Program-made: the position numbers and the translations under genes | Source: Amoebophrya sp. A120 | Taxonomy: Eukaryota > Sar > Dinophyceae > Syndiniales > Amoebophryaceae | DNA: 64,000 nt | Assembly (NCBI GenBank): GCA_905178155.1 | Contig: CAJINV010000012.1 | Location: 1,926,492-1,990,491, forward strand | Direction: 5' to 3' | Shown here: one piece after another, positions 22,001 to 32,838 of the stretch | Position numbering within the stretch: the stretch's first letter is position 1 | How the letters are laid out: each line of letters begins with the position of its first letter | The notes under the pieces: generated by a model | Database searches by the model: none | Told to the model about the DNA's origin: nothing | Seen by the model: the letters and a program-made list of their open reading frames with translations, nothing else

Positions 22001-23015
22001 TCCGGTGCACGTAGATCAGTCGCGTCATTCGTTCTGACGCCGCGCGCCCCTGCTTGTGCTATTCTCAGGATGGCCGCGCGACGTCTCTTATCCTGTGCAA
22101 AAGTATCGCACTCGTTGTACTAATTGCAGTGATGCATGACAAATTTCCTTTCCAAGGTAAAACAGCATGACAAATTCAATTTTTCATGCTGAGAAAATTT
22201 GTAGTGCAATTTAGACTTGTACGATGGTTTTGCAATTCATATCTCTCTGTACCGTTTGGCGTGCCGGTATCTCCCGCCTGTAACTCCGCCAGCAGCTCGT
22301 GCACTACGCCGCTGGCTGGCGCCCCGCCGCTACGGAGGTCCTCGTCTCCTTCCTCTTGCGACAATTGTTCGTCCTGTTCCCCCCGCAGATTGGAGGCCAC
22401 TGCATGAAGTAGATCTTCCTCATCACTAAAAGGCGGCGCAGCTTCTGCTTCACTGTCATCGTCCCCCGACCGATCTTCAGGCTCGAGCTGGTCCGGCGGG
22501 AGCCATGGTCGGAAAAAATACTCCTCCGCGGTGTCATTCCAGCGTCGCGGGGGCATTGGCTCTCGCTGTCCTCGTTGAAGGGCGGCGAAACGGTTTTCAG
22601 TACCTGATAAAGTAAACCGTGGTTTGGTTTCCTTGAATGAGGACAGATCGGCGAAGTCTAGTCCCCCGGTCAAGATCAATCTACGCAGGGGGCACCACGA
22701 GCCAAAAACAAATTTACGTTACATGTCTTACAGTCCTCGTGCAGCTTGCTTCATCTTCATTGCGAGGATGTGCGTGTAAAATTACATAGCATGCAGCTGC
22801 TGCGTCAAAGTCTTTCCACATTTTTGTCCGCAAGCAAGCATTTTTTCTTCCGAGACCTGCATTGAACAAGCGGGACTGCTGTAATAAGTAAAGGATACCT
22901 GTTCGTCGGCCAGCACTTCGCGAAGCTCCTGCAGCGGAACCCTCAACTCCCCGGCTTCCCGACGGGACCGGGAGCGAAAACTGGTGGTAAAGTGGGAATT
23001 GAATAACTGACGCAT
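19015..23015 (-). CDS. Large low-complexity hypothetical protein, 1156 aa
   Basis: Exons: 22786-23015, 22242-22680, 19489-22088 and 19015-19226. Two introners (22089, 19227) and a GT-AG intron (22681-22785) close to 1157 codons from the ATG at 23015. The first 80 residues are Arg/Glu-rich (ELRVPLQELREVLADEQ) with several Cys. The centre is long and disordered, rich in Ser, Thr, Gln, Ala and Glu, with a Pro/Ala block (PAAPAAPAAVPLAVAAPAAP). The end is more ordered (NITRYTEYLKLLAKLLHEKF). No catalytic motif is visible. A second open frame overlaps the first exon (22714-23217, Pro/Ser-rich), so the N-terminus is the least certain part. Confidence 0.65.
19227..19488. mobile_element. Introner, family B
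   Basis: 262 bp, left end mutated to TGTCAAATGTCAAAATGTCT, TSD GTCAA. Joins AQNRQNFD to PNWTNRNPAR in the low-complexity gene. Confidence 0.93.
22089..22241. mobile_element. Introner, family A
   Basis: 153 bp, left TATCCTGTGCAAAAGTATCG, TSD TCTCT. Joins TPNGTER to RRAAILRIAQ. Confidence 0.93.
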
Positions 23016-23283
23016 CAGGAAGATCGGGTTGTAAGGTGGGCATTGATAAGAAGCTGGGCGGGGGGCTCGAGGACCTTTCCGGCCCGCGAGCGGCACTACC
23101 CTCGGGCGGGCTTGTGGAGTCCGGTGCTGGCGGCCAAGGCAATGAAGGTGTGCTCCGCAGAAGTACCGGCGGCACGGTATAGCTTTTATGTATTCTTCGT
23201 TTTCTGATAGAGGTCAATGGCGTTATTTCGAAGGAGCAGCAAGCTTCGCCTTGATATGATTATGATGGTGAAATAAATCTTCA

Positions 23284-26200
23284 CTATTCCTCCCTGTGTA
23301 CTAAAAAAACCACGTAAATCAAAATATCCAAATACTTTTGCATGAGTTGTGCCTGTGCCCCTACGGCAGTGCTTCGATGCAATCCCCCTTCCTGTTCATC
23401 ACGAATTGTCGACGCCCGGTACGGGTGCGTAACGCGATCAGGCACGAACTCGGGCGCGTCTGGGTTCAAAATGGACGAAATCGGGGCCGTGACGGTGGAA
23501 GGGGCTAGAGAAGGACGACTGCTAGTGGCCGGCTCGGCCTATCCAAGAGAAAATGTAAATGACAGGCAGGGCATATTTTTATTTTGTAATGCCAAAATAG
23601 TAAACACGCAAGAAAATCTCTCTCGTGTGTCCTCTTAAGCGGAATGCTATATGGTCATCTTTCTGTTAGTCATCTAGGTCTGTATTTACAACTATGCCCT
23701 CCCACCTGCTTTTTTTCTCTGTGATACAGCCGTTTCGGACAAAATTCGAAGGTGTGCTGTTCCACCTATAGGCGAGTACTCAAGAACATCTCGGTGCCCT
23801 GAAATTACTGCTCCCCGTGGTCGTTCTCGCGCATCGGCATTTTGTTCGTTTGAAGCGGTACCGATGAAGGGGTGCCACGGAATGGGAGCCAATTCTTGTG
23901 CCGAAGGAGCAGGAGTAGGGTTGCTCATGGACGAAGATGAAGAAGAAGATGCTGTTGCTGTGCTTGAAGTAGGACGATTGCGATTGTCATCAACAGCATT
24001 CATCATCATCTCACCGAAGTGCTGTCGTTGTGTACTATCTTCAAACCTGCCTACCCCAGCATCGCTGGGGAGTTGCGCGGAAGCCGCAGGCTGCTCAACA
24101 TCTTCCGGGATCGTCCAAGAATTCCAAGGTCTCGGTCTGTAGCCTCCGCTTTCGCCAGTGTTCTGGAGGTCGTGGCGCATCCACGAGTACCATTCACTCC
24201 AAGTAGACAAACCATAACCATTAGTATTGTTCTCGGCCGCCAAAGAAGCTCCTGATCTTGCTGTTCCCCCTTGAGTAGTTTCGGCAGCGTCTTCGTCATC
24301 GTTGTTCTCGGCGTCGTTTAATGCTATCCCATTCATGGCCCTATTAGCATTAGTCCCATTTCTTCTGCGCCGGATTAATACTTCGCGGCTTCCGGCACGG
24401 ATATTGGCGGCGTTGCGGCTGTTGTTTCCCCTGTCGTTTCCGCCCTGCTCTCCACCTGTGGCAGCATTTACTCTGGTGCTGGCCGCGCCAGTTGATGTAG
24501 TATCTCCTCTTATCCTGATTAAAACCGTACCCACACCATAGTGTAGTTGGGATCTCTGCAACACAGATCCAGGAGTTTTGAACGCCACGCATGACAAGTT
24601 ACAGCTCGCAGTGTAGTGCAGGTTAAGAAGGACAGCCGCATGACAAATCGAGATACGGATCCTCTTTACAGCATTACAAATTCCAAAACACGACAGGAAA
24701 TGCCCATCATAGGGGTCCGCATCACAAATGTTCTTGTCATTGCAAATCTGCATGACAACTCTGGGGTGGGGATGTTTTTACATAGGATACCTCTGCGCGT
24801 CCTCCAACGCTGCAGCACTGCTATCGACAGAAAAAAGACGAAGACCCAAACCACGACATCCAATTTTGCATGCGAAACATGCATGCGAAGTCACTGTGCT
24901 TGTCATGCAAAAAACGAATGGAGATGATGTTGTTGTTGGGTCATCTTGTCTTCTGTGGATAACTGCGTCCCGGTTGCCACTGGAGTTCCACCAGTCGGCT
25001 GCCGTGGCTGTTCTCTCGGTTGCATCCTGTGCAAAAGTATCGCACTCGTAATAATTGCAAATATGCATGACGAATGTTTTTCCTGAGGGAAAACAGCATG
25101 ACAAATTCCACTTTCCTTCTTGCCAAAATTTGTGACGCAATTAATACTAGTACGATGCTTTTGCAATGCATAGGTGGTCTCAGTTTGGTTTTCCTGATTC
25201 TCTTCGCCAGGACGTACACCTGGCGCACCGCCTTCTGGTACTCTTTCAGGTCGCTGTGCATCATGTAGTCCAGCAGCTCCTGCTACTCTTTCCCACCACG
25301 CAGGCAGTTCGCCTGCATTAGCATTACGCCGATCTGCTCTGTTTCTGCGCTGCCTGGAAGACGTGCCTGCTGTTGATGTCGTGCCAGGGCGATTGTTCCG
25401 AGCCGGAGAACGACCGTTATTTTCCTGCTCTTGAGTATGGAAGCGTCAGGTTTGAAATCGTCAAAGTTGAAATAATTTGTAATGCATAAAATGCGATACA
25501 AAAAGCGACTCTATTGCAGAGGACCCACGGGAGGCAGATTATAGTCCTGGTAAGGGTCAAAAGTTGGACTGCTAACAAGCATGCCAGAGGGCAGCTCTTT
25601 TGCCCTAAACCGCATGACAGACTCGCTTCCAGGACCGGGAAAATTTGTCATGCACCGACTACAAACTGTAGGTCCAACTGGTATCCGTTTGATGCATGAC
25701 AAATCATTTCAACTTTGACGATTTCAATCCTGACGTTCCCATATTGAGGGAGCACGCGGTAAAAATCATCAAGGTCGACGGGGGCGGCCCTTCTTGCTGC
25801 CTCTATCAAATGTAAAAATGTCTGGGTCTGGAAGATTCTGAGCCTTGTCATGCACGTTTTGCAGGGGTCATGATGTCTGTGATGCATGCCCTAGCATCAC
25901 AGACTTTTTGAGGGCTTCGCGATGCCTATTCCGCATGACAAATGTCCTCTCCGCGTAGCCAAAATTGCATTCCCTTTGCTGCTCATGCAATACAGATTTT
26001 TTTGGAATCCAAATGCAGCGTCACAAGTTTGGATTCTTCCAGACCCAGACATTTTTACAGTTGATAGCCTCAGCTTGGCGGCGTTCTCGCTCTCGTTGAC
26101 GATCTCGCCGCCGTTGCAGGGTGTTTGCCATAATCTCACGCAGTTGGTCCATCGTCATTCCCTCAAGATCAGCGGCAGTCATCGTAGTACTGGACCGTCT

Positions 26201-26608
26201 TGAAGATGTGGTGCTAGTATTACCCCGCTCTACTACTTCCTGGCCGCTTTGATGTTCGTCCACCGGAAGTTCTTCTTCCACAACGTCTTCTGCCTCGCGA
26301 AGACGACCGAGGGATGAATCATGCGCACGCGACGTGTTGGATCGTCCCGAAGCCAATCTCTCCCAGGCGGCGTTGTTCCTCCTCCTCCTCCTTGCCGCAT
26401 CTTCTTCTTCGCCGGCGTGGTCAACACGCCAGGTACTAGAATTTGTGCTTCCCGCAGCGTGTTCATCAGTCTGAGTGCCAGCACGACGAGAACCATCATT
26501 GATCCAAGCACTTCTAGTACGGGGTTGATCCTGATTACCTTCGCGGCGGGCGGGACTCTGCGCCGACGACGGCCCAACATTTTCGTTGTTGTTCTCCCGG
26601 CTGAACAT
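23284..26608 (-). CDS. PAM2-motif low-complexity protein (poly(A)-binding-protein partner candidate)
   Basis: Exons: 26067-26608, 25744-25803, 25173-25435, 24962-25023, 24790-24821, 23727-24510 and 23284-23539, separated by six introners. The start is MFSRENNNENVGPSS. Most of the product is disordered and rich in Arg, Asn, Thr and Ser. Near the C-terminus SSILNPDAPEFVP matches the PAM2 consensus (LNPxAxEFxP), which binds the MLLE domain of poly(A)-binding protein. A role in mRNA metabolism is inferred from that alone. The summed exons are one nucleotide out of frame. The 5' part of exon 25173-25435 reads one frame (GTTSTAGTSSRQRRNRAD) and its 3' part must leave in another (KEYQKAVRQVYVLAKRIR) to join what follows. 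Confidence 0.65.
23540..23726. mobile_element. Introner, family N-like
   Basis: 187 bp, ends TATCCAAGAGAAAA and TATCACAGAGAAAA, flanks CGGCC and CAGCC. Joins LRILSETA to EPATSSRPSL upstream of the PAM2 motif. A GT-AG reading (ACGGCT/GTATCAC to GGATAG/GCC) is also in frame. Confidence 0.8.
24511..24789. mobile_element. Introner, family H
   Basis: 279 bp, ends TATCCTGATTAAAACCGTAC and TATCCTATGTAAAAACATCC, TSD CCTCT. Joins QRWRTRRG to DTTSTGAAS. Confidence 0.92.
24822..24961. mobile_element. Introner, family N
   Basis: 140 bp, ends TATCGACAGAAAAAAGACGA and TATCCACAGAAGACAAGATG, TSD ACTGC. Joins SSGNRDAV to LQRWRTRRG. Confidence 0.88.
25024..25172. mobile_element. Introner, family A
   Basis: 149 bp, first base mutated (CATCCTGTGCAAAAGTATCG), flanks GGTTG and GGTGG. 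Joins TKLRPP to RTATAADWWN. Confidence 0.88.
25436..25743. mobile_element. Introner, family C
   Basis: 308 bp, TIR TATGGAAGCGTCAGGTTTGA, TSD TTGAG. Joins DFYRVLPQ to EQENNGRSP. Confidence 0.94.
25804..26066. mobile_element. Introner, family B
   Basis: 263 bp, TIR TATCAAATGTAAAAATGTCT, TSD GCCTC. Joins RERRQAEA to ARRAAPVDLD. Confidence 0.94.
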
Positions 26609-26766
26609 AATATTTTTTGCAGAGTAGAAATCAGCTTTGATATTGAAGCACTGAATATCAAGGAAAAGAAACAGCTACAGCATCTACTTCTACACAACAC
26701 AAATTGACTTCGCATGAGAAGGACAGATGTCCTCTCGCACAAGAAATCGGTCATGTTGAAAAGAAG

Positions 26767-27768
26767 CAATTACGCAGATCCTCCCGCCCCTGGAGGGAAG
26801 GGAAGTCGTGATAAGGGCCTGGCGCCCAGATGCGCTACCTACCTGAGGTAGACGCGTCAAGTCTCGCAAACTAAGCGGCAGCACGCCGCTGCTCCTGGTG
26901 AGTAATGTAGGGCGGCGCCCGCGGTCCAGCGCGCGCCCCCTCGACCCTGGTGGGCGTTCTCTTCTTGAGGACGAGCCCAGCTCTGGAAGCCGGTGCGCCC
27001 TGTACTATGCTCCTGGCGAGTGAGACGGCGGAGGGCCGTCCGCGTGCTTAACCAGAGCAGCACAGCGCCACACCGCGCCCGACCAGTCCGAGGCGGGCCC
27101 TTTAGTGTGTTGCCGCGTCGTGTGCAAGGAGGCCCGGCATGGCGTGCCCCTCCCGGCGGCCTTGTGCCGTATTGGTGGTTGGAGGCGCGCCGTCGTAAGC
27201 CCTACTGCCCCACGTAGTGCGCAGCACGCAGCCGGCGGCACTTGCCGAAGATTGGCGAAAACGGTGGGGCCTGCGCTATTCTGGAAAGCCTGGGCTGGCA
27301 CCTTACCCCCCTGGCGGGGCCGCAAGACCGTTCCCGGGAGGCGGCGCAAGAGGCGGCGGTGGCTCCGCCTGCGTGAGCCGCCACCGCCACAGCTTGCGCC
27401 CTACATTCTGCCCGTCCGGCAATTGCCGGATGTCCGTGGAGCCGCTCTGGAAGCGCACCTCCCTACGCACGTAGCGTAATTATTCTGTGTTAGTGCGCCC
27501 GGTGTGCACCCTCTGAATAATGCTGCTATAAGGAGCGAGTGCTCGAAGCAGGGCAGCACAGCGCGCCCATTTCCCTTCATGCACGTTGCTCTCCTTCTGC
27601 TTCCACGACTTGAGGCCGTGTGTCGCGTTGAAGGGTTTTGGCACGTCCTGCTCCCACAACCGTGTTGTCAGACGGATCATCGCAAGTATAGCCTGGTCAA
27701 AGAGCGAGCACCGCATCTGTTTGAAACAAGAGCGGGTCAAATACAATACAATACAATTACGCAGATCC
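26767..27768 (+). mobile_element. GC-rich retro-insertion with 15-bp TSD and (AATAC)n tail
   Basis: CAATTACGCAGATCC occurs at 26767-26781 and 27754-27768. Between them is 972 bp of much higher GC than the flanks, ending in an AATACAATACAATAC tail next to the right copy. A long TSD with a simple-repeat 3' tail is typical of target-primed reverse transcription, so this is a 5'-truncated LINE or SINE-like copy in plus orientation. No reverse-transcriptase motif was recognised. It supplies the stop codon of the RBR ligase. Confidence 0.75.
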
Positions 27769-30700
27769 ATCCGGTATGGTTCTGCTTTATTTCTATGAAT
27801 AGCAAAAATAACATTCTCATTTTTAAGCAAGCAACTTCACCTTCTTTTTCTTTCTCGGATAGTAGCAAGTAGTACCTAGAGCTGGATGCGGCGTTATTTG
27901 TTCCTGTTCGGCTCCGAAGGTCGTTGTGAGCCAGCTCGTTCCTGTTCCATGTAGTGGTCTCGCTATCCCAAATGTACTCGCGCGGAGCGCCGGCTACAAC
28001 AGCACCTTGATGAACAACGGAAGATGCTGCAGCCATTAAACTCCGGCGATCTTGTATTACAATGAAAAATGCCCCCACCCCCGAACTTGAAAGCATTTGT
28101 ATTGCAAACCTTTCCAAATGAAACATTTGTCCTCTTGCATGTATCAGCATCACAGATTTCCGATCGTGAATAGCAAAAATTTGTATTGCAAAAGATCCCA
28201 GCAAGAGCGGCGCTTGTCATGCAAGCGATGCGAAACACGACTAGAATCTGCATCAGAAAGATTCATTACTCCTTTCATGCATGACAAAAAGTTTTCATTT
28301 GGAAACTTCGCATCACAAATTTTTGCAACTTTGGGGGTGGGGGGCACTTTTCACTGTAATATCTTGGTTCTGGGTAAACCTCCATGCCCGACGCGCCCAG
28401 TCCAGCTCTAGCTCTCGCTCCCTTTGCCTCTCCGCCTCTAGAACTCGCTGTTGGCGCTCCCGAACTGGCGCGGCAAGGAGGCGAGCATCTATCAAAAGGA
28501 AAAATCCCCCCTCCCCACATCAAAACGAAATTTCTGATGCTGGATTTGAGTACACAAATCAGGTTTGTATTGCGGGAAAGCATTGCAGTCAGATCCCCAG
28601 GCTAGGTAGGGGCGTACGCGTCTAGTTGTTCAGCATGGCAAGCGGCTCCCCTTTAGGCCCAACAGCATGACAAATCGCTTCCATAGTGGGGCGGAAGCTT
28701 CTCCTTCTGCCCTTGTCTTCTTGCAATACAAATGTGATTTGCGACCTCAAATCAGCAACACAAATTTGCGGAAACATACCTTTTCGATATGGGGAGGGGG
28801 GATTTTTGCTTTTGATAGCATCTCTGTTCCGCCTCACGGCCGCCGCATCGTCGCCATGCTCCCCCTATGGATTGCAAAAATGTCTGGGTCTGGAAGATTC
28901 TAAACTTGTAATGCTGTCTCTGGATTCTAAAAAAATTTGTATTGCATGACCAGCAAGAGGACTGCAGTTCGTGCTACGCGGAAAGGGCATTTCTCATGCG
29001 GTAGAGGCATCGCAAAGTCCTCGAAAAATCTGTGATGCTAGGGCATGCATCACAGACATCATGGATCATTCAAAATATGCATGACAAACCTCTCAATCTT
29101 CCAGACCCAGACATTTTTACATTTGATACCCCCGCGTTGTGCTCTAGTAGCTGTGCGCGAAGCCGGTCCACCACTCCAACTTGCGCATTGGCCGCGTCTG
29201 CACCAAATTGTTGGAAATAAATATCATAGAGTCCATTTCTTGCAACATTGTGGTTGTCAAACTGGTTAAGAATATTTTGTTCCGGAAATTGAGGGCAGCT
29301 GCATTTGCGGCTTCGGGAGTAGTAGCCCAGAGAGTGCCGATTTGGGTTGGTGGTCGAATTATTTGCCGCAGTGGTTCTTGCGTTTGTCGTCGTACTACTT
29401 GAAGATGTAGTTCCTGCTCTGCCAGTCCCTCTACCTCTGCGGAGCTCGTGCGCAGGAGTAAAGTACTCTTCCCCGCATTCGTAGCAGAACTGGTAGCCGC
29501 ACGTGCAGGTCATGTGGTTGCATCCGGTTGTGCGCTCCACCCACGCATCGCAGCCTCCACACTTCTTCCAGCCATTGCGTTCGCAAGTCTCCCTGACCTC
29601 TCGCTCCATGCGCTCTGCATTCACCCGCGCCGCCTCACATGTCTGGCCCGGATGGGCCGCTCGTTTGCACAACATACACCAGTTTTCGCCGCAGTGAAGG
29701 CACGGAAGCGCTAAGTTGTTTTGGGAAGATGATAGGGACGTTGATGCCCCTGTTGTGGTACTCGTACTATCGTTGTTTCCATCTAGTACTTCATCTTCTG
29801 CGACCACAGCTGCACTACCTTCCTCCTCGGGTTCTAGTACTTTGTGCCTCTCGTGACGCGGAGCGAGCTCGCCAGATGCGGTACTGCTGGTAGCTTCTCC
29901 GTCACTGTTGATATTGGTCGTCGTCGTGGTGTTTCTTCGCTCGTTGAGGTTGTGGTTGACGTTTTCTTCATGGGTAAAAATTTCCACCTCCGCTACGGTT
30001 TCGAGCGGGCTCCTCAGAGGCAACGCCAAGGCTGAATCCGACTGATTTACATAGCTGTTCTTCTCCACGACCATGTCGTCCAGGTCGTGCGGCTCGCCAA
30101 GTTCTTGCGTCGTAATTTTCCTTTTCTTCATGTTTAGGTCACCACGAGAACCCCCACCACCACTACTGCTCGACGAGCTGGAGCTGGAGCTCGACGCTGG
30201 CCTCAGAGGAAAAGATGTGGATGGGTAGTTGTGGTTGTCTTCGGTTTCTAGTACGACCCGGCTATTCGAAATTTGCCACGAGCTACTGCTGCTAGAAGAG
30301 CTGCTGCTAGAAGAACTGCTACTAGAAGAAGACCTTGCGTTCGAAGAAGAAGGGTTTGAGGTAGATGAAGTCTGCTCGGAGTTGCAGATCCCTGTCACAG
30401 GAGAACCACTCCAGCCGGCTTCTTGTTTTGTGGAAAGAAGAACACTCTGACTATCATCGTCTTCTACCACAGGTCTGCAAATCCAGTCGTCTTCCTCTAC
30501 AATTTCATTTCCCTCGCCATCAAGCACCACCTCTAACTTCTTTCCGTCGATGATAAACTTGCCGCAGTTTGGGTTGGGACAGAAAATCTTCTCCTCCGCG
30601 ACCGCTTCTTCAAATTTGTCCATGTAATTCAGAAACTCCGCCGGACTTAAACACTCCCGAACGATCTCCGGCTTCACAAACTGTTTGTGATGTCCCGCCC

Positions 30701-32838
30701 CCGGGCAGCATCGGGCGGGGAAGACAACGGGGTCAGCGAAAGACCGCTTCGTATGAATTGCAAAAGTATCGTATTCGTATGCAAGTCTTGCATCACAAAT
30801 TTTTTTCTGAAGGCAAATCAGCATTACAAATTTCATCTCTCATACTGAGGAAATTTGGAATGCATTTATACGAGTATCACACGGCTAAACGCTTCACTTT
30901 TAAAAACTTCACTTGCTAAAAAAAAAATTTTTTTTAGTGAGGTTTGATGCTGTTGCTTACAGCATCGGCAGCTACGTGCCGACGGCGGCGATTGCGGCGC
31001 CTGCACCTTCTGGATCAATGGAAGGACGACTGGGCCTTGCTTTGGGTGGCAGCGATTGGCTTTTGACTAGTGAAGACGCCACGACATATAATTCTGAGAG
31101 CGAAAGTTCCACAGAGTCTTCAGTTGAGTAAGATGAAAGCAAAAAGCCAACTTTTGTGAGCGAAAAAGTGAAAAAGTCGACGACTTGGAAGTAAAATGAA
31201 TCAAACATCATTTTTTTGAGCGTAGCACCGGCCGAAGAATTCGCAAAAATCCAAAAACTGGCTCCGGGGACATTTGATTCATTTTCGCCGTTTTTGGCCA
31301 CCGTAGAAGCGGCGCGAGCTCTCAAAAGTGAGCACTTTTGAAAATCGTCGAAATGGTGCATCAAAGCGATGCTTTTGCGAAAAGTGCTATGGCTTTGAGG
31401 CATTTCTGGGAAGAACATAGGTGGGATTGTCATTTGATTCACCTCTCAAAGCTGGCCCTTTTTGGTGGCCCGAAAGTGACTCCTTTTTCGAGGCCTTTTG
31501 GGTTGGAGCTTAGGCGTGGCTGACAAACGATTCACCTCCTCGAAGCAGCTGCTTTGCTTTCAGAGATCCAAAAAAACACCAAAAAAAAATTTTTTTTTAA
31601 TGAGTGAAGTTTTTAAGCGTGAAGCGTTTAGCCTTGTGATAACGAGTACGATCTTTTTGCAATTCATACAGCGCGGTCTTCAACAATTCCGTGGTGCAGG
31701 TTTTGCACGCGTAGTGGCCACCGTCGTCGCAGAGTTTTGTCAGCTTCAAGGGTTCATCGACCGTCCGCTGCGGCGGGGAGGATTTCGGGTGGGGGTTCGA
31801 AACAGTAATCGTGGACTCTAGGCAAATGCAGCAAGCCTTAGAGACTTTGGCTTTCGCAGGACGAGCTGATGGAGTTGATGTTGTGTCAACATCTTCTAGG
31901 TCCTCGGCCCAAATAATGGAAGATGTAGTAGCTTTGCTAACTACGCTGGCCGCTGAGGCGGCCGGCGATGCTGAAGACGTTCTGGTAAGGTCTTGAGCTG
32001 TTGAAGTTCTTGTGTTCTCTGTTTCACTTTTACCTTCCCGGTCTACTTCATCGTTTGGTCCTTCTTGCTCGTAAACAACCGCGAATCCGGATTGCGATTG
32101 AGACTGCGGTCGTGCATCCACGGCCTTGCGAGAAGAAGTGCTGTTGATGGCAGTAGTTGTAGTAGTAGATGAGCCACCTGTGGGCTGATGTAGAAGTTGC
32201 TGTTCACGACCTGGCGACGTAATTGAATTTGAATTTCGTTCCTGCTGAGTACTAGTGTAGTTTACATCGTTTTCATTTTCACTAGAGACATCCGCCCATC
32301 TCGGTCGATGATTCTGGTTGAAGTTGTATTCTTCTAGTCGTCGATTTTCTTGCCGGCCCACGCCCACCATTCTCGCGGACGACGACGCTGTTGACCACTG
32401 TGCCCGACTAGTAGAAGCTGACGCTGTAGGACCAACACCTTGATCAGTGTTGTTATTTCTCGTCGTGATTGATGCTGTAGACGTACTGGTGGAAGACGAA
32501 GAAGTTCTAGTTATAGTTTCCTGATTTAGTCTAGTTGTCGCTCCATCTGTCGACGTGGTCCCCGTGGCATTTTCTTCTCTCGGGTCCTCGTTAGCAAACG
32601 TGACCCTCCTGATTCCTCTCGCACCGCCGGTGGTCGTTCTTGCAGAAGTAGTGGTCGTGGTTCTGTTAATACCCGTGCGTCTTGGAGAAGATGCGCTCGC
32701 AGTCGCTGTCGCGTTTCTACTCCTGCTTGGTGTCCATTGTATTGGCTGCTCGTCCTCCACCCCCTGGGCCGGGTGCAAATCCAATTGCGCGGTCCGCATC
32801 CGGCGGTGGTATCTGCGCAACGCAGCACGATGATGCAT
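27737..32838 (-). CDS. RBR-type E3 ubiquitin ligase with Ser-rich insert, 1088 aa or longer
   Basis: Exons: 31669-32838 (possibly starting further upstream), 29129-30751, 28818-28865, 28362-28489 and 27737-28054. Four introners close to 1089 codons from the ATG at 32838. The N-terminal 330 residues are Ser/Thr/Gln-rich. RING1 is ACCICLEST, then CDDGGHYACKTC, then FPARCCPG. The IBR starts IFCPNPNCGKF and ends CLHCGENWCMLC..H..C. RING2 is KKCGGCDAWVERTTGCNHMT with CGYQFCYECG; the Cys of TTGCNHM is the expected catalytic thioester residue. A stretch of about 280 residues with poly-Ser runs separates the first IBR zinc pair from the rest. The C-terminus is an Arg/Glu-rich helix, and the stop lies in the tail of a retro-insertion. 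The protein should transfer ubiquitin through the RING2 Cys. Confidence 0.88.
28055..28361. mobile_element. Introner, family D variant
   Basis: 307 bp, ends TATTACAATGAAAAATGCCC and TATTACAGTGAAAAGTGCCC, TSD TCTTG. Joins RFTQNQ to DRRSLMAAA in the RBR gene. Confidence 0.93.
28490..28817. mobile_element. Introner, family D
   Basis: 328 bp, TIR TATCAAAAGGAAAAATCCCC, TSD GCATC. Joins VRRNRDA to RLLAAPVRER. Confidence 0.94.
28866..29128. mobile_element. Introner, family B
   Basis: 263 bp, left TATGGATTGCAAAAATGTCT, TSD CCCCC. Joins QLLEHNAG to EHGDDAAAV. The exon beyond it is 48 nt. Confidence 0.93.
30752..31668. mobile_element. Introner, family A, carrying a nested introner
   Basis: 917 bp, of which 772 bp are a nested element plus its TSD. 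The outer ends are TATGAATTGCAAAAGTATCG type. Flanks CTTCG and CAGCG match at 3 of 5. A 5-nt net removal joins ELLKTAL to RSFADPVVFP and completes RING1. Confidence 0.9.
30875..31641. mobile_element. Nested introner-type element, family L
   Basis: 767 bp, TIR TATCACACGGCTAAACGCTT, then A/T-rich arms. TSD ACGAG lies inside the host element. Removing it rebuilds a normal family A right end. The interior has no convincing ORF and repeats a TTGATTCA-like word. Confidence 0.9.

Noticed and set aside
26857-27479. ORFs in both strands of the GC-rich retro-insertion
   Set aside because: Same composition effect; no reverse transcriptase, RNase H or zinc-knuckle motif was visible.
30972-31442. 156-aa minus-strand ORF inside the nested introner
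   Set aside because: No domain, no transposase motif, and it arises from repetitive AT-rich interior sequence; not treated as a gene.
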